Shown piece after piece: positions 32,235 to 44,258 of a stretch of 64,000 bases of DNA (the stretch's first letter is position 1; each line of letters begins with the position of its first letter). A program made the position numbers and the translations under genes. The stretch comes from Adineta ricciae (Eukaryota > Rotifera > Eurotatoria > Adinetida > Adinetidae), in the NCBI GenBank assembly GCA_905250025.1, contig CAJNOJ010000040.1:434001-498000 (forward strand), read 5' to 3'. Under the pieces are notes generated by a model. It saw nothing but the letters and a program-made list of their open reading frames with translations. It was not told the origin of the DNA and made no database searches.

Positions 32235-35195
32235 TCAATGTCCTTTTAATCCCTTTGCTCGTTCATTATCAAATGCAAATTTTGATTCATTGTAATTCAT
32301 TCGGCCGTTTCGTACATAATTCTCGTTTGGTTGCTGGTGGTAGTGTTGTTCTTCTTCTTCGCCGTCGACTTCGCCACCATCCGAATGATTCTCAATGTCG
32401 ATTTCATCCATAGCTAAACTTGTCGGCAATATTCGATATAATTTCTTTCTTTGCCATTGTTTACTTATGAATAGAATAAATACAAACAAGATCAACAATA
32501 CAGATGAACCAAGAAATAAATAAAATAAATACGATCGAACGTTGCTTTTGATAATGTGAAAGAGAAACGATGGGAAGATGATTTCACTGATTGTAATCGC
32601 AATGAAGATCATTTGAACTAAGGATTCGTTAAGGCTTAAATCACGTTCGATCCAAACTAAGATTAATATCGGTATGGACGCAATCAATACACCGACGAGG
32701 AAGAAGACGAAGTAGAACATATGTATCGGTGGATTCGAAGAATTTTCTTGAAATAAATTGGAAAAACTTAACGTTGAACATAGAATAGCTAACAGAATTA
32801 AACGAATAAGTATACAAAATTTGATTGATATCAAATGAAATCGATCGGATTGTTTCTTTGTTCGAGTAGTGATTCGAGTGCTGAATAGGAAACAACCATA
32901 ATCCATCAGAACATCGATTAAACGCCCGAAAAGAAGTCCGACGAAAAATAAAAATTCAATCAATAAACTTTGATGTTTGCTAAATTTTAATTGAATGCCA
33001 AGCAGATAAGTTAAATAAGTACAGGAACTTTCGATACCAGCCATAAGGAAATAGAATGCAAGGAGAAGAAAGACGAATTTTAATGAAGACCGATCGGATA
33101 GTAAGGATAAGTAGGTTTGAGAATTCGTTGTTATGCGGTGAGAATTGCCGAGGAGTAATGCTAGAGGATTCAATCGAGTGGGCTTCGATGAGGATGCTTG
33201 AATTCCTTCGCCACGCATAGCTAATGTTGAGTAGAAGACTCCCAAAAGAAAAAATGCAAATGCAACAAATAAATAAATTAAATGGACTAAAGTGATCGAT
33301 TGAAAAAATGAACGGAGTTTTTTGTAGAATAAATTTTCCGAGAGATCATCGATATCTGATTGAGCTACAGATGGTTTGCTACGACGAGATGTGGTTGTTG
33401 TTGTTGTTGTTGTTGTCGTTGTCGTCGGAGAAGATGTTGTTGTTGTACTGGTTGTTGCTACAACGATGAATAGAAAAATGAAATTCCGAAGATTTTTATA
33501 TACTGAAGTAATGTTTCATCAGTCACAACGAAATCGTATTCGTCAATGAAAAGCTTTATAGGACACTTACTGAGAATAGTGGTGATAGCTTGGGTGGTGG
33601 TAGTGGTTGCTGTAGTCGTAGTTGTTGAAGTAGTAGTAACTGTTGTAGATGGAGTTGTTACTATAGTTGATGGATATGTAGTAAGTACTGTTGTTGTTGT
33701 ATTTGCACTGATCGCAGTTTCGATGAGTGGTATTGAACATTCTAGATTCTTGTCGTTTGTACATATTTGATCGATTCGACACCGGATATTCGTGTTTTCA
33801 ATCACACATTTTTGTGATGATGACGCTGAACACACTGACAAAATATTGTTGCACTCCTTCGACAGATGATCATCTTTTTCTTTGCACGTAAATAGAATAT
33901 TGTTGGTCGGTTGACTTGCATTAAGATTAGTATCATTACGATGATAACAACAGAATGTTTTCACACATGTCTTCTTTGTTCCTGATGAATCGACTTCAGG
34001 TGTCGGTTTATCAACGTGTGACTGCTTCAGTATGGCTGAGTCAACAATCGATGGCTTTGTAATGACTTTTTCTGGTACACTAGTCGTTCTGGTTGACAAG
34101 CTTTCTTCTGTAGTATCTGATTGATTCATCAAATTCGATCCATTCATCACGCTTTGAATATTATTATCAGTATCTAATGGTTTCATGGAAGCAAGAAGGG
34201 ATGATATTTCATTGAAAGCTTCTCGACGAGGCCGATATGATGCTGTAATACAAAACAATACATATAGTTAAATTCCAGGCTCATTCGTTTTCTGACAAAT
34301 GAACTTACGAGTAAGGGTTGTTGAAGTTGACGAAGAGATTTCGTTATCGTTCGAAATGGTCGACGGAAACAACATCACTGTTGATAGAATAGCACCAACA
34401 GCTACCAATAGATGCAACCATCGCACAGATGGTAATGATGGCCGACTCCAAACACGATTATATAGTACATCGATACCTACAATGACAAAGTATGGGTTTC
34501 GAATTCATTTTCATTTTGTTTATTTGCCGTATTACCATTATACGATATGGCTAGGCCAATACCAAGTAAAAGCGAAGTTAAGTAAAATGTAGCTAGATCA
34601 GTGATGAGTGGAAGCGAACAAACACCAAAACTGATTGCTAGGCATGAGAGACCGAGTAAACAACACACATTAAACCTATTTGAAAGATGGGCACGTATGT
34701 ACTCATTTTAAGATGAATCAATTGGTTTTTTACCAAACATATAGATAACTACTTAGAATCGTTCCGATTAGAAATCCGATTGCTTTCAGTGCAATTAACC
34801 AAACGACTGCGGACAGATCAGCTGGCATACGTTGTGATAGAAAAGGAAATGTTGGTCCTAGTAATCCGGTGAACATGCCCTGTAGTCAAATTCAAATCAA
34901 TATCAAGTTAATCAGAGAACAAATCTATATTTCATACAATCACAACGGAAGTTGCTGCTAGAAGAATAACTTTGGCTTGAGGTAGTTTGACCGGGTCATC
35001 GTAGACTTTGATGTTAAATCGATTGACACCAAGAAGTATGGGTCCTGAATTGCTCGACGAATGAATGTCGTTCGCTGGATGAATTAATGTTCGGCGATCA
35101 AGTATTACTTCCTCTTCATCATCATCAACATCTTCATGCATCTATACAAAATGGTCAATAAATTGTCGATGGGACTATATACATTGTCTTACCAT
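32235..35195 (-). CDS. MFSD4/NaGLT1-like MFS transporter with mucin- and Cys-rich extracellular loop
   Basis: Seven exons (35193-35195, 34938-35141, 34734-34879, 34536-34675, 34309-34476, 33571-34242, 32235-33457), 851 residues. The first coding exon is the ATG alone. After an acidic N-terminus come about five helices (starting AKVILLAATSVVIVGMFTGL and VVWLIALKAIGFLIGTIL), then a soluble insert of 224 residues encoded by one phase 1-1 exon, then about seven helices (including LLAFYFLMAGIESSCTYLTY and FVGLLFGRLIDVL). GLLGPTFPFL and the GRL after TM7 resemble the MFSD4/NaGLT1 family of sugar transporters; substrate is not established. The insert has about ten cysteines, NxS/T sites and long Thr runs, and would face outside by helix count. 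The C-terminus is hydrophilic. Confidence 0.78.
33571..34242 (-). other. Symmetric phase 1-1 exon encoding the mucin/Cys-rich loop
   Basis: 672 nt, an exact multiple of three, bounded by a phase-1 acceptor and the GTAAGTG donor. Skipping it would join exons 34309-34476 and 32235-33457 in frame and give a 627-residue transporter of ordinary shape. It could therefore be a cassette exon. Confidence 0.7.
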
Positions 35196-35612
35196 TTTGG
35201 CAAAAGAATTTGTTGAAATGTGAAAAGAAGAACAAGAAAAAATATGAATATTTTATTCTACACTTATTCTATCAAAGTTTGCTGTCGAATGTAATGCTAT
35301 GCAATGCCAATATTATTAATTGTGAATCATTCATCGTGCGTGCGATTTGACCAACGAAGAGAAAATTTGCGGATTGGTGTTATGTGTCGTTTTTCCTGCG
35401 CCATCAATAGAGAGCGCTAGGTAACGCTTCGTCTTTCTTTGAACATTACTTCTATCGAAAACATACTGATGCGAGCGAGACCTAATTATAAAGTGTGTGT
35501 TAAAAAGACAGAGAGTTTTGATTCGTATATGAAGGCGGTTTTTTTATTAGAGTAGGAAAAGCAAGATGAGTAAAAAGATCTAGTCTTTTCGAGTCATCCG
35601 ATATTCTTATGG
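35196..35612. other. Intergenic
   Basis: About 420 bp upstream of the transporter and downstream of the claudin-like gene. No coding signal. Confidence 0.5.
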
Positions 35613-36047
35613 TTAAATTGTTTGATTGATATTTGCTGTGTATGAAGTGCCCATCCAGAACGAAGCTAAAATTGTTGCAATATAGCAAAGAACATGTGCA
35701 AAAACCATGAGTCTGTACGAATAACCAGTGCCTGGATGAAAGAAAGCTGCTAATGCAGATAATGTAAAGATGCCCGCGACAAAAAGAACAGCCACAGCCA
35801 ATAGTCGAATGGATTTAGGAAACATTCCAACAGCATTGAGAAGAAGAATAACGACTGCAGCCACGAGTAGAAGTAGAGCAACAATTGATAAACCAGCAGC
35901 TGATGATGCTCCTGACCCACAACCTGAACAAAATAGTCCGGTGAGTTGTGTCCATCGTGGTGTGGCTAATCCAATCAGACAAAAGAAGGCTGATATTGCC
36001 GTGAATGCGGCTGTTATAATAAGCAGAAGCTTGTCACTGATTTGCAT
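35613..36047 (-). CDS. Claudin/PMP22-like four-transmembrane protein
   Basis: Single exon, 144 residues. Four hydrophobic helices at about 6-26, 48-71, 81-104 and 113-133. The first extracellular loop holds PRWTQLTGLFCSGCGSG, recalling the W...GLW...C...C signature of claudin and PMP22-type proteins, though this loop is much shorter than the roughly 50 residues usual for claudins. Such proteins shape cell junctions or membranes. Neither end has a PDZ ligand or signal peptide. Assignment to the broad claudin-like superfamily is plausible; membership in claudin proper is not shown. Confidence 0.72.
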   Translation of the reverse strand: MQISDKLLLIITAAFTAISAFFCLIGLATPRWTQLTGLFCSGCGSGASSAAGLSIVALLLLVAAVVILLLNAVGMFPKSIRLLAVAVLFVAGIFTLSALAAFFHPGTGYSYRLMVFAHVLCYIATILASFWMGTSYTANINQTI

Positions 36048-36879
36048 GGTTTCGACACGTTATTTTCTCTTTTCTATTTTCAAGAAAGACGACCACTCCA
36101 GACAATAGCAATATATGAAATGACGCCAAGAACGCTCGTTTTATAAATCAAAAGACACAGAAGGAGAGAGAGAGAGAGTGTGTGTGTGTGTGTGTGTAAG
36201 CACGGTAACAAAGTATAACAGTTACTTGAATAAATGGATGGCATAGAAACAAATTATGAAATAGCATGCAGTTCACCGTTCGCTATATTATTGGTAGAAA
36301 AGAGGAGTGGCGTTTTCTAATTTTTGCACAAGCAATTCTCGTGGAAAGTAATTGCCATTGTCGATGAGTCTCATCTATTACTAACGTACACTCCATAGTA
36401 GCTTCTCTTACTCCGTTCTTTACCGCTTAGAGTAGATGGTTGTCAGTTTTCATTTATATGAAACAGGTTGTTTTTTTATCTTTCATGTATAGCGTGACAT
36501 ACTTTTGAATATTGTGGTTGAAACTAGTTTGAGTGCAGGCTCAAACAAAATTGTCGCATTGTAAAGCAACCCATTGAAGAAGGCAACTACTGAATTATAA
36601 ATATCATCACGTACACTTTCTAATTTCCTCTTCCTCTGTTTAGAGGAGCCAATATTTCAGTTGAATATTTAACTGAGAAAACTTCATTTAAAATATATTA
36701 AAAATCTCGTCTAAATGCTTATGCTCCATTCAATATCGATATAAAAGATATTTTCTCAGCATTTTCTTTTCCTGTATCTTGAGAAATCGATATTGTTCAT
36801 TCATTGAAAAACGTTTTCTATGTAATTCTTATTGACATGATATTCTCCACGGTCAGATACGAGAAAATCTGATTTTATT
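36048..36879. other. Intergenic containing a GA/GT microsatellite
   Basis: 0.8 kb upstream of the claudin-like gene and downstream of TMA16. Apart from the microsatellite at 36163-36197, nothing recognised. Confidence 0.5.
36163..36197. repeat. Compound (GA)n(GT)n microsatellite
   Basis: A run of about eight GA units passes directly into about nine GT units, about 115 bp upstream of the claudin-like ATG. Confidence 0.9.
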
Positions 36880-37717
36880 TTATTCATTATCATTATCCAT
36901 TGATTCACTTTCGTGATCAATGTCAACAATTTGATCAGTCTTATTCGATGCTGAGTTACTATGTTTAACTAAACATAATTTCAGGCGGGGCATAAACCGA
37001 ACACTACCATCCCAATTTCTAATAGAAAAAAAAAGCAATTACTTTTCAAATCAACGATCACGAACTGCAACCGATCTTACCGAAGTTCTTTGACAGCATC
37101 TGGTTGGAGCAGATTTGGGACTTCTTTAATAAGAAAACAGAAAATTGGCGGCGAAAATTCTTGAAATAGTTTACGTACCAAAACCGTTGGTTTCATATTC
37201 ATGTCGTTCAGAAGTGATTGTTGAATCAATCAATGCTTTTCGTGAGGCATATTGCGGTGTTTTCTGCCGTTGACCTATTTGATTTTTCAGATCGATCTGC
37301 TCAAGTTCATCTTGAAATCGCTGTAGATATCTATCTACATATTAGTATAGTAAAACAGAAGAAATCAAATATGAAGACAAACCAACCGTTCGATCAATTC
37401 ATGAATTTCTTGTTTGGATAAATGACTTTGATCGGAACTTAATTGATCTTTGAACCATTGAATTCGCTCACATAGATTATTATATTTTGCTTTTGTATTC
37501 TGACGTTTTCTGAAATCAATTAGAGATGAAACGAAAGGAAAAAGATTGCTCAATTTACTTCACAACACGACCAGCATGACATTCTAATCTGGAGATTTGC
37601 TTGGCTTTTCGACTATTGGGATGGATGTCTTTACCACCTGTTTTGAGTTTTTTATCTTTCGACTAAAATAAACTCACGATCATGAAATCAAATAACTAGA
37701 ATAAAAAGATTTACCAT
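36880..37717 (-). CDS. TMA16: Translation machinery-associated protein 16
   Basis: Six exons (37715-37717, 37559-37662, 37387-37509, 37179-37330, 37081-37123, 36880-37018), 187 residues against 203 in human. The first coding exon is only the ATG. TMA16 associates with pre-60S ribosomal particles in the nucleolus. Matches to the family in order: KDIHPNSRKAKQISR (human VIHPYSRKAAQITR), CERIQWFKDQL (GEKLQWFQNHL), IHELIERYLQRFQDELEQID ([20 protein letters not shown]), the SRKALIDSTITSERHEYE helix, and VPNLLQPDAVKELRNWD. The donor of exon 3 is GTTGGT, and the acceptor of exon 4 was chosen because only it restores the YLQRF reading. Confidence 0.93.
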
Positions 37718-38432
37718 ATTTTTTGCAAATCAAAACAAAATATGATCTAGAACTAGAAATAAGAAAAAGTGAACCATCCAAGTTGCGAAATAATCATCAG
37801 CGTTACAACTCGTCCATGTTATACTTCTACATCGATGTGGATGTAGTGGGCGTTAGTTGTCGATAGGAGAACGATTATGTTTAATTTAGTTTCGAATTAA
37901 TTCAAACATCCATTCATATTCGTACAGATATACATTTTTATTACGAATTTGTGATTTATAAAGAAAGACTTGATGTACCATTAACAACTAGAGGTGTGAG
38001 CCGGCAACTTCCTCAACGGCGACGACTCGAAACATTCGAATTTCTCTACTTTTTTAAAGATTATTAATCGAAAACAATGGAAAACGATAATATATGAGAT
38101 TATAGTAAGAAACTAGACTAGACTAAACGAAAGAAACCATTCTGAAGACTGAAAATATCTAAAAGTCTACTTTTCGTACATGTCTCACGGGAGCGGGTTT
38201 ACATCGCTATTAACAGCGAGCAGTTCCCAGTCATGTGGTATACGTCTTACTTAGCGACAGTAATCGTTGTCACTTGAAAACAAAAAGAGGATTTATATGG
38301 AACTATTTTCGCAACGAAATCGAAGCAGTTTTGAAGCTCTCGCATGAACCTAAGACGCTTTTCTGTTATAATTGTTATGAGTTGTGCTATCTCTCTTGAA
38401 GGTTTGTAGTTTTCCTACGACATCTTTTCTAA

Positions 38433-38726
38433 GTGCGCGAAGCCCATTTTGGTTTCGATCAAAGCCTGTTCTGTTTTCAGTGTACATGTAAACGTAATTT
38501 TTGTCTTTTTATTCAATTTGAACAATTGGATTTTTTTTGTCAACAGCTGATTGATGATATCAAACCAGCAGATACCAAGAAAATGGCGATTCTAAAAGTC
38601 GGAATAACCGAACTTGAAACGAAGATATCCGATATGGAAATAAACACTAGCAATTCATCAACTAATTCATGGCATCTTGTTCAGACTATCATTTTTCCAT
38701 GTGTTTTTTTGTCCGTAAAACAGTAA
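38433..38726 (+). pseudogene. Possible remnant of a B-box/coiled-coil protein
   Basis: The frame reads FQCTCKRNFCLF, then QLIDDIKPADTKK and a helical ELETKISDMEIN stretch. Zinc-binding pairs followed by a helix beginning QLxxxI resemble the B-box to coiled-coil transition of TRIM-like proteins, but half the zinc ligands and any RING are missing, and no splice partners were found. Weakly supported. Confidence 0.25.
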
Positions 38727-40097
38727 GAAGTCCCTGAAAGCTTTATACATAATACATCTTCGATATCAATGTTCATGTACGAAGTAAAACCGAGTGGAGA
38801 TATTCTATATCATTGAAATAGCCGAAAAATAACTGTCTCGTCAGATCGAAAGTATCAATGATAGCAATCAATAGAGTTGATTGTTGAGATGTTTTAAGAA
38901 GGCCAGTAAGAAATAAAAAGCTTGTTACATCTAATGGTTGGCTAATAACCTGCGCGGAACGCTCTGACTGTCCAATCCGTGCAGGAAAAAACACCGGTTT
39001 CTGTAGGAAACTGACCGTTCTTTTCGACTTGAGAATTATTGGTATGAAAAAGATTCGAAATGAATCAACATGATGAACAGGAACTTTGTGAAAACATTTC
39101 TTAACTCACTCAAAATGCTTTGTCATTTCATCAACTTGTCTTACTTCTCATATGACTACTCTGTACGTACCTTGAGAAGATGTACTAATTGACTCATCTG
39201 CATACGTGCCACAGTCTACGCAATACTTGGAATCTAAACGTAAATGTATTTTATCGGCCAACAGAGAAAATGCTTGAGAACATGTAAGGGTCTTTTGTAT
39301 ATGTGAAGGGATTGAATACATTAGATTATAGTTACAAATATTTATTCGATCATTGCGTCATATCAGTAAAAATACGACGGCAAATGTGAATTGCATAGGC
39401 TAGGGTGGATATCTTCTTATAGAGAATATGAATCCAACCATGTTTGTTGTTGACATTTGATAATGTCGAATTATTTCTGACTAAGACGATATCTGTTTCA
39501 TGTCATGAGTTTTGTTTTATGTTTAATATATTTGAATTTTTCTGAAAAATACAATATTACATTCGTATATACACAATGTTCGTTGAAAAATACCACAAAT
39601 ACGTATATAGTAAGAGGTACACAACGAATATTATGCTGAAAGAGTTGTATCGGCTATGAGTTAATGATCGCATAAAAGCTTTAAAATGGTCAATGAAGCA
39701 TATGACGATTTGAAATCTTAAATTCAGAATTAATGTCTTGCTCAATCTGTGCTGTCATTTGTTCAGCAAATTGGGAGTAGTTTTGTCCGTCTTTCTAACT
39801 AGGCAGCTATGTACGGCGTAGAGAATCTGTATTCTTCATCAGGCCTTATTACGATAGTACGGGTTCAGAAGAAGAGGGTATAGATTAATGTCAGGCTTTT
39901 TTTGCGTCCTATCGAGATTTATATCCCAGCGTTGGCTTATTTGTTAAATAAAAACTTCGTAGACTATTCAACACATTCGCCATACATCTGCGTTACTCTT
40001 GCTGAAGTGTACAACAATGATGGAGAACGATGAAAGTTTACCAAACGTGACTGGTCATGACTGATTGCTATTGTGTCTCGTCTGAGTAAATAATGTA

Positions 40098-40170
40098 GAC
40101 TAGGACGAAAAAGAACTGATTTTTAAACGTCAAATCCATAGTTTCAAGATCAGTTCTTTTCGTCCTAGTC
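40098..40170. repeat. Inverted repeat with 21-22 bp arms and 30-bp loop
   Basis: Arms at 40098-40119 and 40150-40170 are complementary except for one extra A in the left arm. They begin and end GACTAGGACG / CGTCCTAGTC. In a gene-poor area this could be a folded-back MITE relic or a small-RNA hairpin. Confidence 0.8.
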
Positions 40171-40664
40171 ATACTCATGTATAACGATTGTTTTACTGAT
40201 CAACTTGAATGCTAACCAGTTCAACAAGATAATAGCTTTTTTTTATCGATTGTCTAAATTGTTGTCATGTAGTATGTATCAAAATATATCCGAATCTGTT
40301 TAGTGTTACATTTGCGGCATAATGTCGAAATCGATTAAAGAAACCCTACCATTCGGTTCTTTCTCCAGGCAGTTAAAGCAAAAAGAACATTTTTTCTGGT
40401 TTTATTCGTTAAATAATAGATACGTTTGTAGGGCACATACTTGTGGGGTACCAGCATTCTTCTTCCTGAGCGAAGTAAGGGCAACTTTCTAGCATGGAAT
40501 TGTCTTTTGTATTCACATAATAATCGAAGAATTCATTGATCAAGAGCAGTCAGAAAGGAATTATTGACAATCAATTAACTTTATTTACTCATTCATACAG
40601 AGCTGGTAGGGAGCACTGGTCAGACTTTAGGTTCACAGTTCATTTGCACAATGCTCGACCATAA

Positions 40665-41663
40665 ATGAGCGAATTGATCATTTTACGCGACGTTTTTCTT
40701 TTGTTACTTTATACACTCACCTCAATATTTGCACTGATCAGTAATGGAATCGTTTTTCGAGTTATATTCCGTCGCGGACATCATTTATTATTTCAATCGA
40801 CAATCCATTTTCCTTTAAGCACTACACGAATTCTTTTACTTAACCTTGCTCTAGCTGATACGTTATTGGCCGTAACTATTCCAATTCAATTTATATCCTG
40901 TTCAACCTATTTCCTTAATCATTTTTCTATCAGTTCGTATATATGTATACTGAATAGATTTATGCAAGTACTTGGTTATAACGCTTCAACAGTGACGATA
41001 TGTTTGATTGCGTATGATCGATATCGTTTAATACGAAATCCTCTTTCTAAATATTATGAGCCCAAACTTTTCCGTTCTCTTCTGTCGACATGGATCTTAT
41101 CGAGTCTATTCTCCGCGAGTTGTTTACTTTCCACGAAGTCCCAAATCTACTTTCCTTCAACAAGAACTTTTATTGGTTGTCAAATACTTCTTCCGACCAT
41201 AGCAAAAGATTTTTCAAACGGTTACATCCTTAAAAGACGTATTTTTTGTGCCATGATATCATTTTATATTATTCCATTAGTAACCGTTACTATACTTTGT
41301 GTTTTAACCATGCGAGTCATTTTTCGTCGATCGACTATTGGCGTTCAACGATTCCAATCATTTAAACAAACACGTAGGCGCTCCTTAGTCTTGCTACTGA
41401 TGACAGCAATTGCATTTGCTCTGTCTCGTACGCCGATATATCTCGTACATTTACACGAGTTCCTTATCGCTTCGTCGAAAACTTCACCTACACGTTCGGT
41501 GCGAGCGAGTAACCTATGCAATTATTCAACATTGTATTTATTGTTTTATTGGTTAAGTATCAGCAGTTGTTGTCACAATCCTATTATCTACAATTGGTTT
41601 AATCGACGATTTCGTCTTTTAGTTGTGGATTGTTATCGTTCAATTCTTTACTGTGGAAAATAG
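40665..41663 (+). CDS. Class A (rhodopsin-like) G protein-coupled receptor, intronless
   Basis: Single exon, 332 residues, seven hydrophobic helices. Class A marks are present: LNLALADTLL in TM2 (conserved Asp), a Cys before TM3 (SYICILNRF), a DRY box (YDRYRLIRNPL), a cluster of arginines at the base of TM6 (KQTRRRS), and HNPIIYNWF in TM7 (NPxxY). The TM6 motif is degenerate: the usual FxxCWxP reads FALSRTPIY, with Ser and Arg replacing Cys and Trp. The shape, with a short N-terminus and short tail ending YCGK, suggests a peptide or small-ligand receptor. Ligand unknown. It is the only multi-helix receptor in the window. Confidence 0.88.
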   Translation: MSELIILRDVFLLLLYTLTSIFALISNGIVFRVIFRRGHHLLFQSTIHFPLSTTRILLLNLALADTLLAVTIPIQFISCSTYFLNHFSISSYICILNRFMQVLGYNASTVTICLIAYDRYRLIRNPLSKYYEPKLFRSLLSTWILSSLFSASCLLSTKSQIYFPSTRTFIGCQILLPTIAKDFSNGYILKRRIFCAMISFYIIPLVTVTILCVLTMRVIFRRSTIGVQRFQSFKQTRRRSLVLLLMTAIAFALSRTPIYLVHLHEFLIASSKTSPTRSVRASNLCNYSTLYLLFYWLSISSCCHNPIIYNWFNRRFRLLVVDCYRSILYCGK

Positions 41664-43090
41664 TAAAGAGATATGTTTTGTTTCGAAATAAATCTATTTT
41701 AAAATATCAGCAATAGTTTTGTTTTATTATATATTAATCGTAATAATCAGAACTTTCTAGTATAAACAACTTCCGGCGCTTTTAACATAGGAAATTTCAG
41801 GCGCTCTTTTCCTTTAACCTCCTCTTCATATACGATAACATCGTTTGAAATTGTGCTTTTGCCTTGTAAATATAATTTGACCAGTATTGAAATACATATC
41901 TATTTACGGTGGTATCTATCGGTCACCGTTTTAACACGTCGCGTGTCTTACCTTGTGTGTCCAAAGTACATACATAGAACAAAGAAAGAGAGGGAAAGAG
42001 CAAACATTTTTATAAAAAAACTAATTGAATTTGCATGAACAGACATTGATCCAAACGTGTGTCCACAGTTTATTTCGAATCTCATTTACATTTTCATCAT
42101 TGAAAACGTTATTTCAATCATCGGTCGACCTTTCTTCTTCTTTTTTTTTGTTGAAGAATTCCTCACATTTTTTTATATCATCAAAGTGAGAAATATAAAT
42201 AAGCTAATGTTAGAATGAAGATTAATTTATGAGTTGTGCGTCACACATACATTCAGTTTTTTTCTCTTTCACTTCTATACCGACGATGACATACTCCGCC
42301 GTTGTCTTTATTCTAGTATAATTATGCTAGTAATCATATAGTTAGCTTTTTTTTATCCGTTCTTTTTCTATTCATTTAGCTGTTTATATACACCTTTTTT
42401 TAACATTGCTGACGATGAACTTTATTCTATCCGTTGAGTATATTCATTTCTTTTTCGAGAAATAACATTCCGTGTCGCCGCTTGGCCATAGTGTATACAC
42501 GTATATCCTTTAGATTTATGCTTTTTCCCTTCTCTTGTTGTCACATACAGTTGACTGGTTTAAAAGTTTGTCCTGTCGTCGGACTCGCTCAAATTTCGAG
42601 CAAGAAAAAGAGAATAATGCCATAGGCAGACGCGAGTGCGCTCTTTCTCTATCTCTCGCTGGAGTTAGGTGGCGAAAGGAAGGTGTATTATCTACATTCA
42701 CACGTATATGACATAGGTAAGAAGGAGAAAAGCAGACAATCTCTCATATATCCTTGTCTTTTTCTTCCTGAACCGGACACTTGAGAGAAAAAGACGAGCA
42801 GTAAATTCCATTTCTTTTTGAGCACTTTTTAGTTTATACCACAAAGAATAAGAAAAGGAGAAGAAGAAGAAGAAGAAAAAGCCGGGCTTTTCTTTCTTTT
42901 TTTTGCCATTATTTTCTTCTTTTTACTTCATAGTAATGATATAAAACGATAGAGTCAACCAGCGCACGAAGAGTTTTCTTCTACTTTTCTTTTTTTTCTC
43001 GTTAGATATCAAATTTAAGGGAAAAAAAACAAACATCTCAATTAATTGTTTTATTTAGATATTCAACTTCTCTCTTAACTACATAAAAGA
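41664..43090. other. Intergenic, T-rich, no supported gene
   Basis: 1.4 kb between the GPCR and the tetraspanin. Short frames at 41853-42038 and 42434-42625 are unsupported. A TTATTTAG lies about 30 bp before the tetraspanin ATG and could be a trans-splice acceptor. Confidence 0.5.
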
Positions 43091-44258
43091 ATGTCTGCCG
43101 AAATGGATGGCGCCTCGAAAGGTCTCCTAGGTAAGATCGCAATGAAATATACATAATAGATATTCAACTGCCGGATTGAGTAAAATCCAACTAGTTATAT
43201 CTTTTCTTTCTTCTCGTATCGGACGAAGTTCATATTTCACCTCGGTGTCTTCTTCTTCTTTTCAAAAGAGTTGCTGGTGCATAATGCCACTAGTTCAATA
43301 CAGATAACGAGGGAAAAGAAGGAGAAAGTAGATTTGTCAAACAGGAAGTTGAATAAAAGATCCATATTAAGATCACGTCTTCTGCCATTTAGGAGGATTT
43401 GCTGCGTTTACACTCGGAAGTGGCCTAGCAACATTAGGATATGGAATATTCTTATTATATCGTCATTTTGGATTCGGTTATAATTATGGCGATTTTAACT
43501 TATTTATCGCCAGTATTGTCCTGATTGCCGTGGGCAGTGTATTAATACTTACTTTACTTCTGGGAGTACTTGGCGCCCTCAAGGATATTTCTCATTTACG
43601 TTTGGCGACATTGGTATTTCTTTTTATTTCACTCGTCATACTAGGTAAGATTTCGATGATGAAAGCGTTCTTCCTCGATCAATCATATCTATGTATTTCT
43701 CGTTATTTAAGCGACCGTCGGCGTTTATGGCATGGTTTTACATCAGACAGGCCGGTTACAGAAAAGTACAACTGATGAAATCAATAATTTGAATGTAAAC
43801 TATAAAAACATAAGTGATCAATTAAAAACGAAAGCTGACGCTTTGAATAAGGTGAGTAAAACGTTTTCTAAGAAGAGTAAGTTCGATTTCATGTTCACAT
43901 TTATAGTATTACCAATGTTGTGGCTTTTTCAATGAGTACAATCCATCAGAATACTATGACGGAGCTCCTGACAGTTGCTGTGCAGACTCAGGTAAGATAA
44001 AAATCGAGACGCCTTTTAGAATATTTGATTTAAATGGAACGTTAATTAGATTGTACAACTAACTCAAGCAAGAAAAGATATTACGAAAAAGCTTGTGCTA
44101 GTATCTACTTTGAAGCAAAAGGCAAGATCGTTTTCTATGTGTCAGTCTTTGCATTGATAGCTGCCGGCGTGGTACTTCTTGCACTTATATTATACGCAGG
44201 TTTATCTCAACGTGCACGTGAAGGTTACGCAGCTGTTTCTCGTGGTCCATTAAAATAA
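43091..44258 (+). CDS. Tetraspanin
   Basis: Five exons (43091-43130, 43393-43644, 43712-43851, 43907-43991, 44050-44258), 241 residues. Tetraspanins organise membrane microdomains. Helices at about 14-35, 50-75, 80-103 and 200-225. The large extracellular loop carries the hallmark CCG (QCCGFFNEYNPSEYYDGAPD), then DSCC and two further cysteines (DCTTNSSKK and KACAS), giving the six-cysteine pattern. The N-terminus MSAEMDGASKGLLGG is short and cytosolic and the tail is short. A specific orthologue is not assigned. All introns except the first (262 bp) are short. Confidence 0.92.

Larger units (their letters stand above)
37718..40664. other. Long sparse region, possible pseudogene debris and an inverted repeat
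   Basis: Nearly 3 kb with no intact gene. It holds a possible B-box remnant at 38433-38726 and a hairpin-forming inverted repeat at 40098-40170. Frames at 38773-38994 and 39557-39745 are unsupported. The GPCR promoter should lie in the last few hundred bases. Confidence 0.5.
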
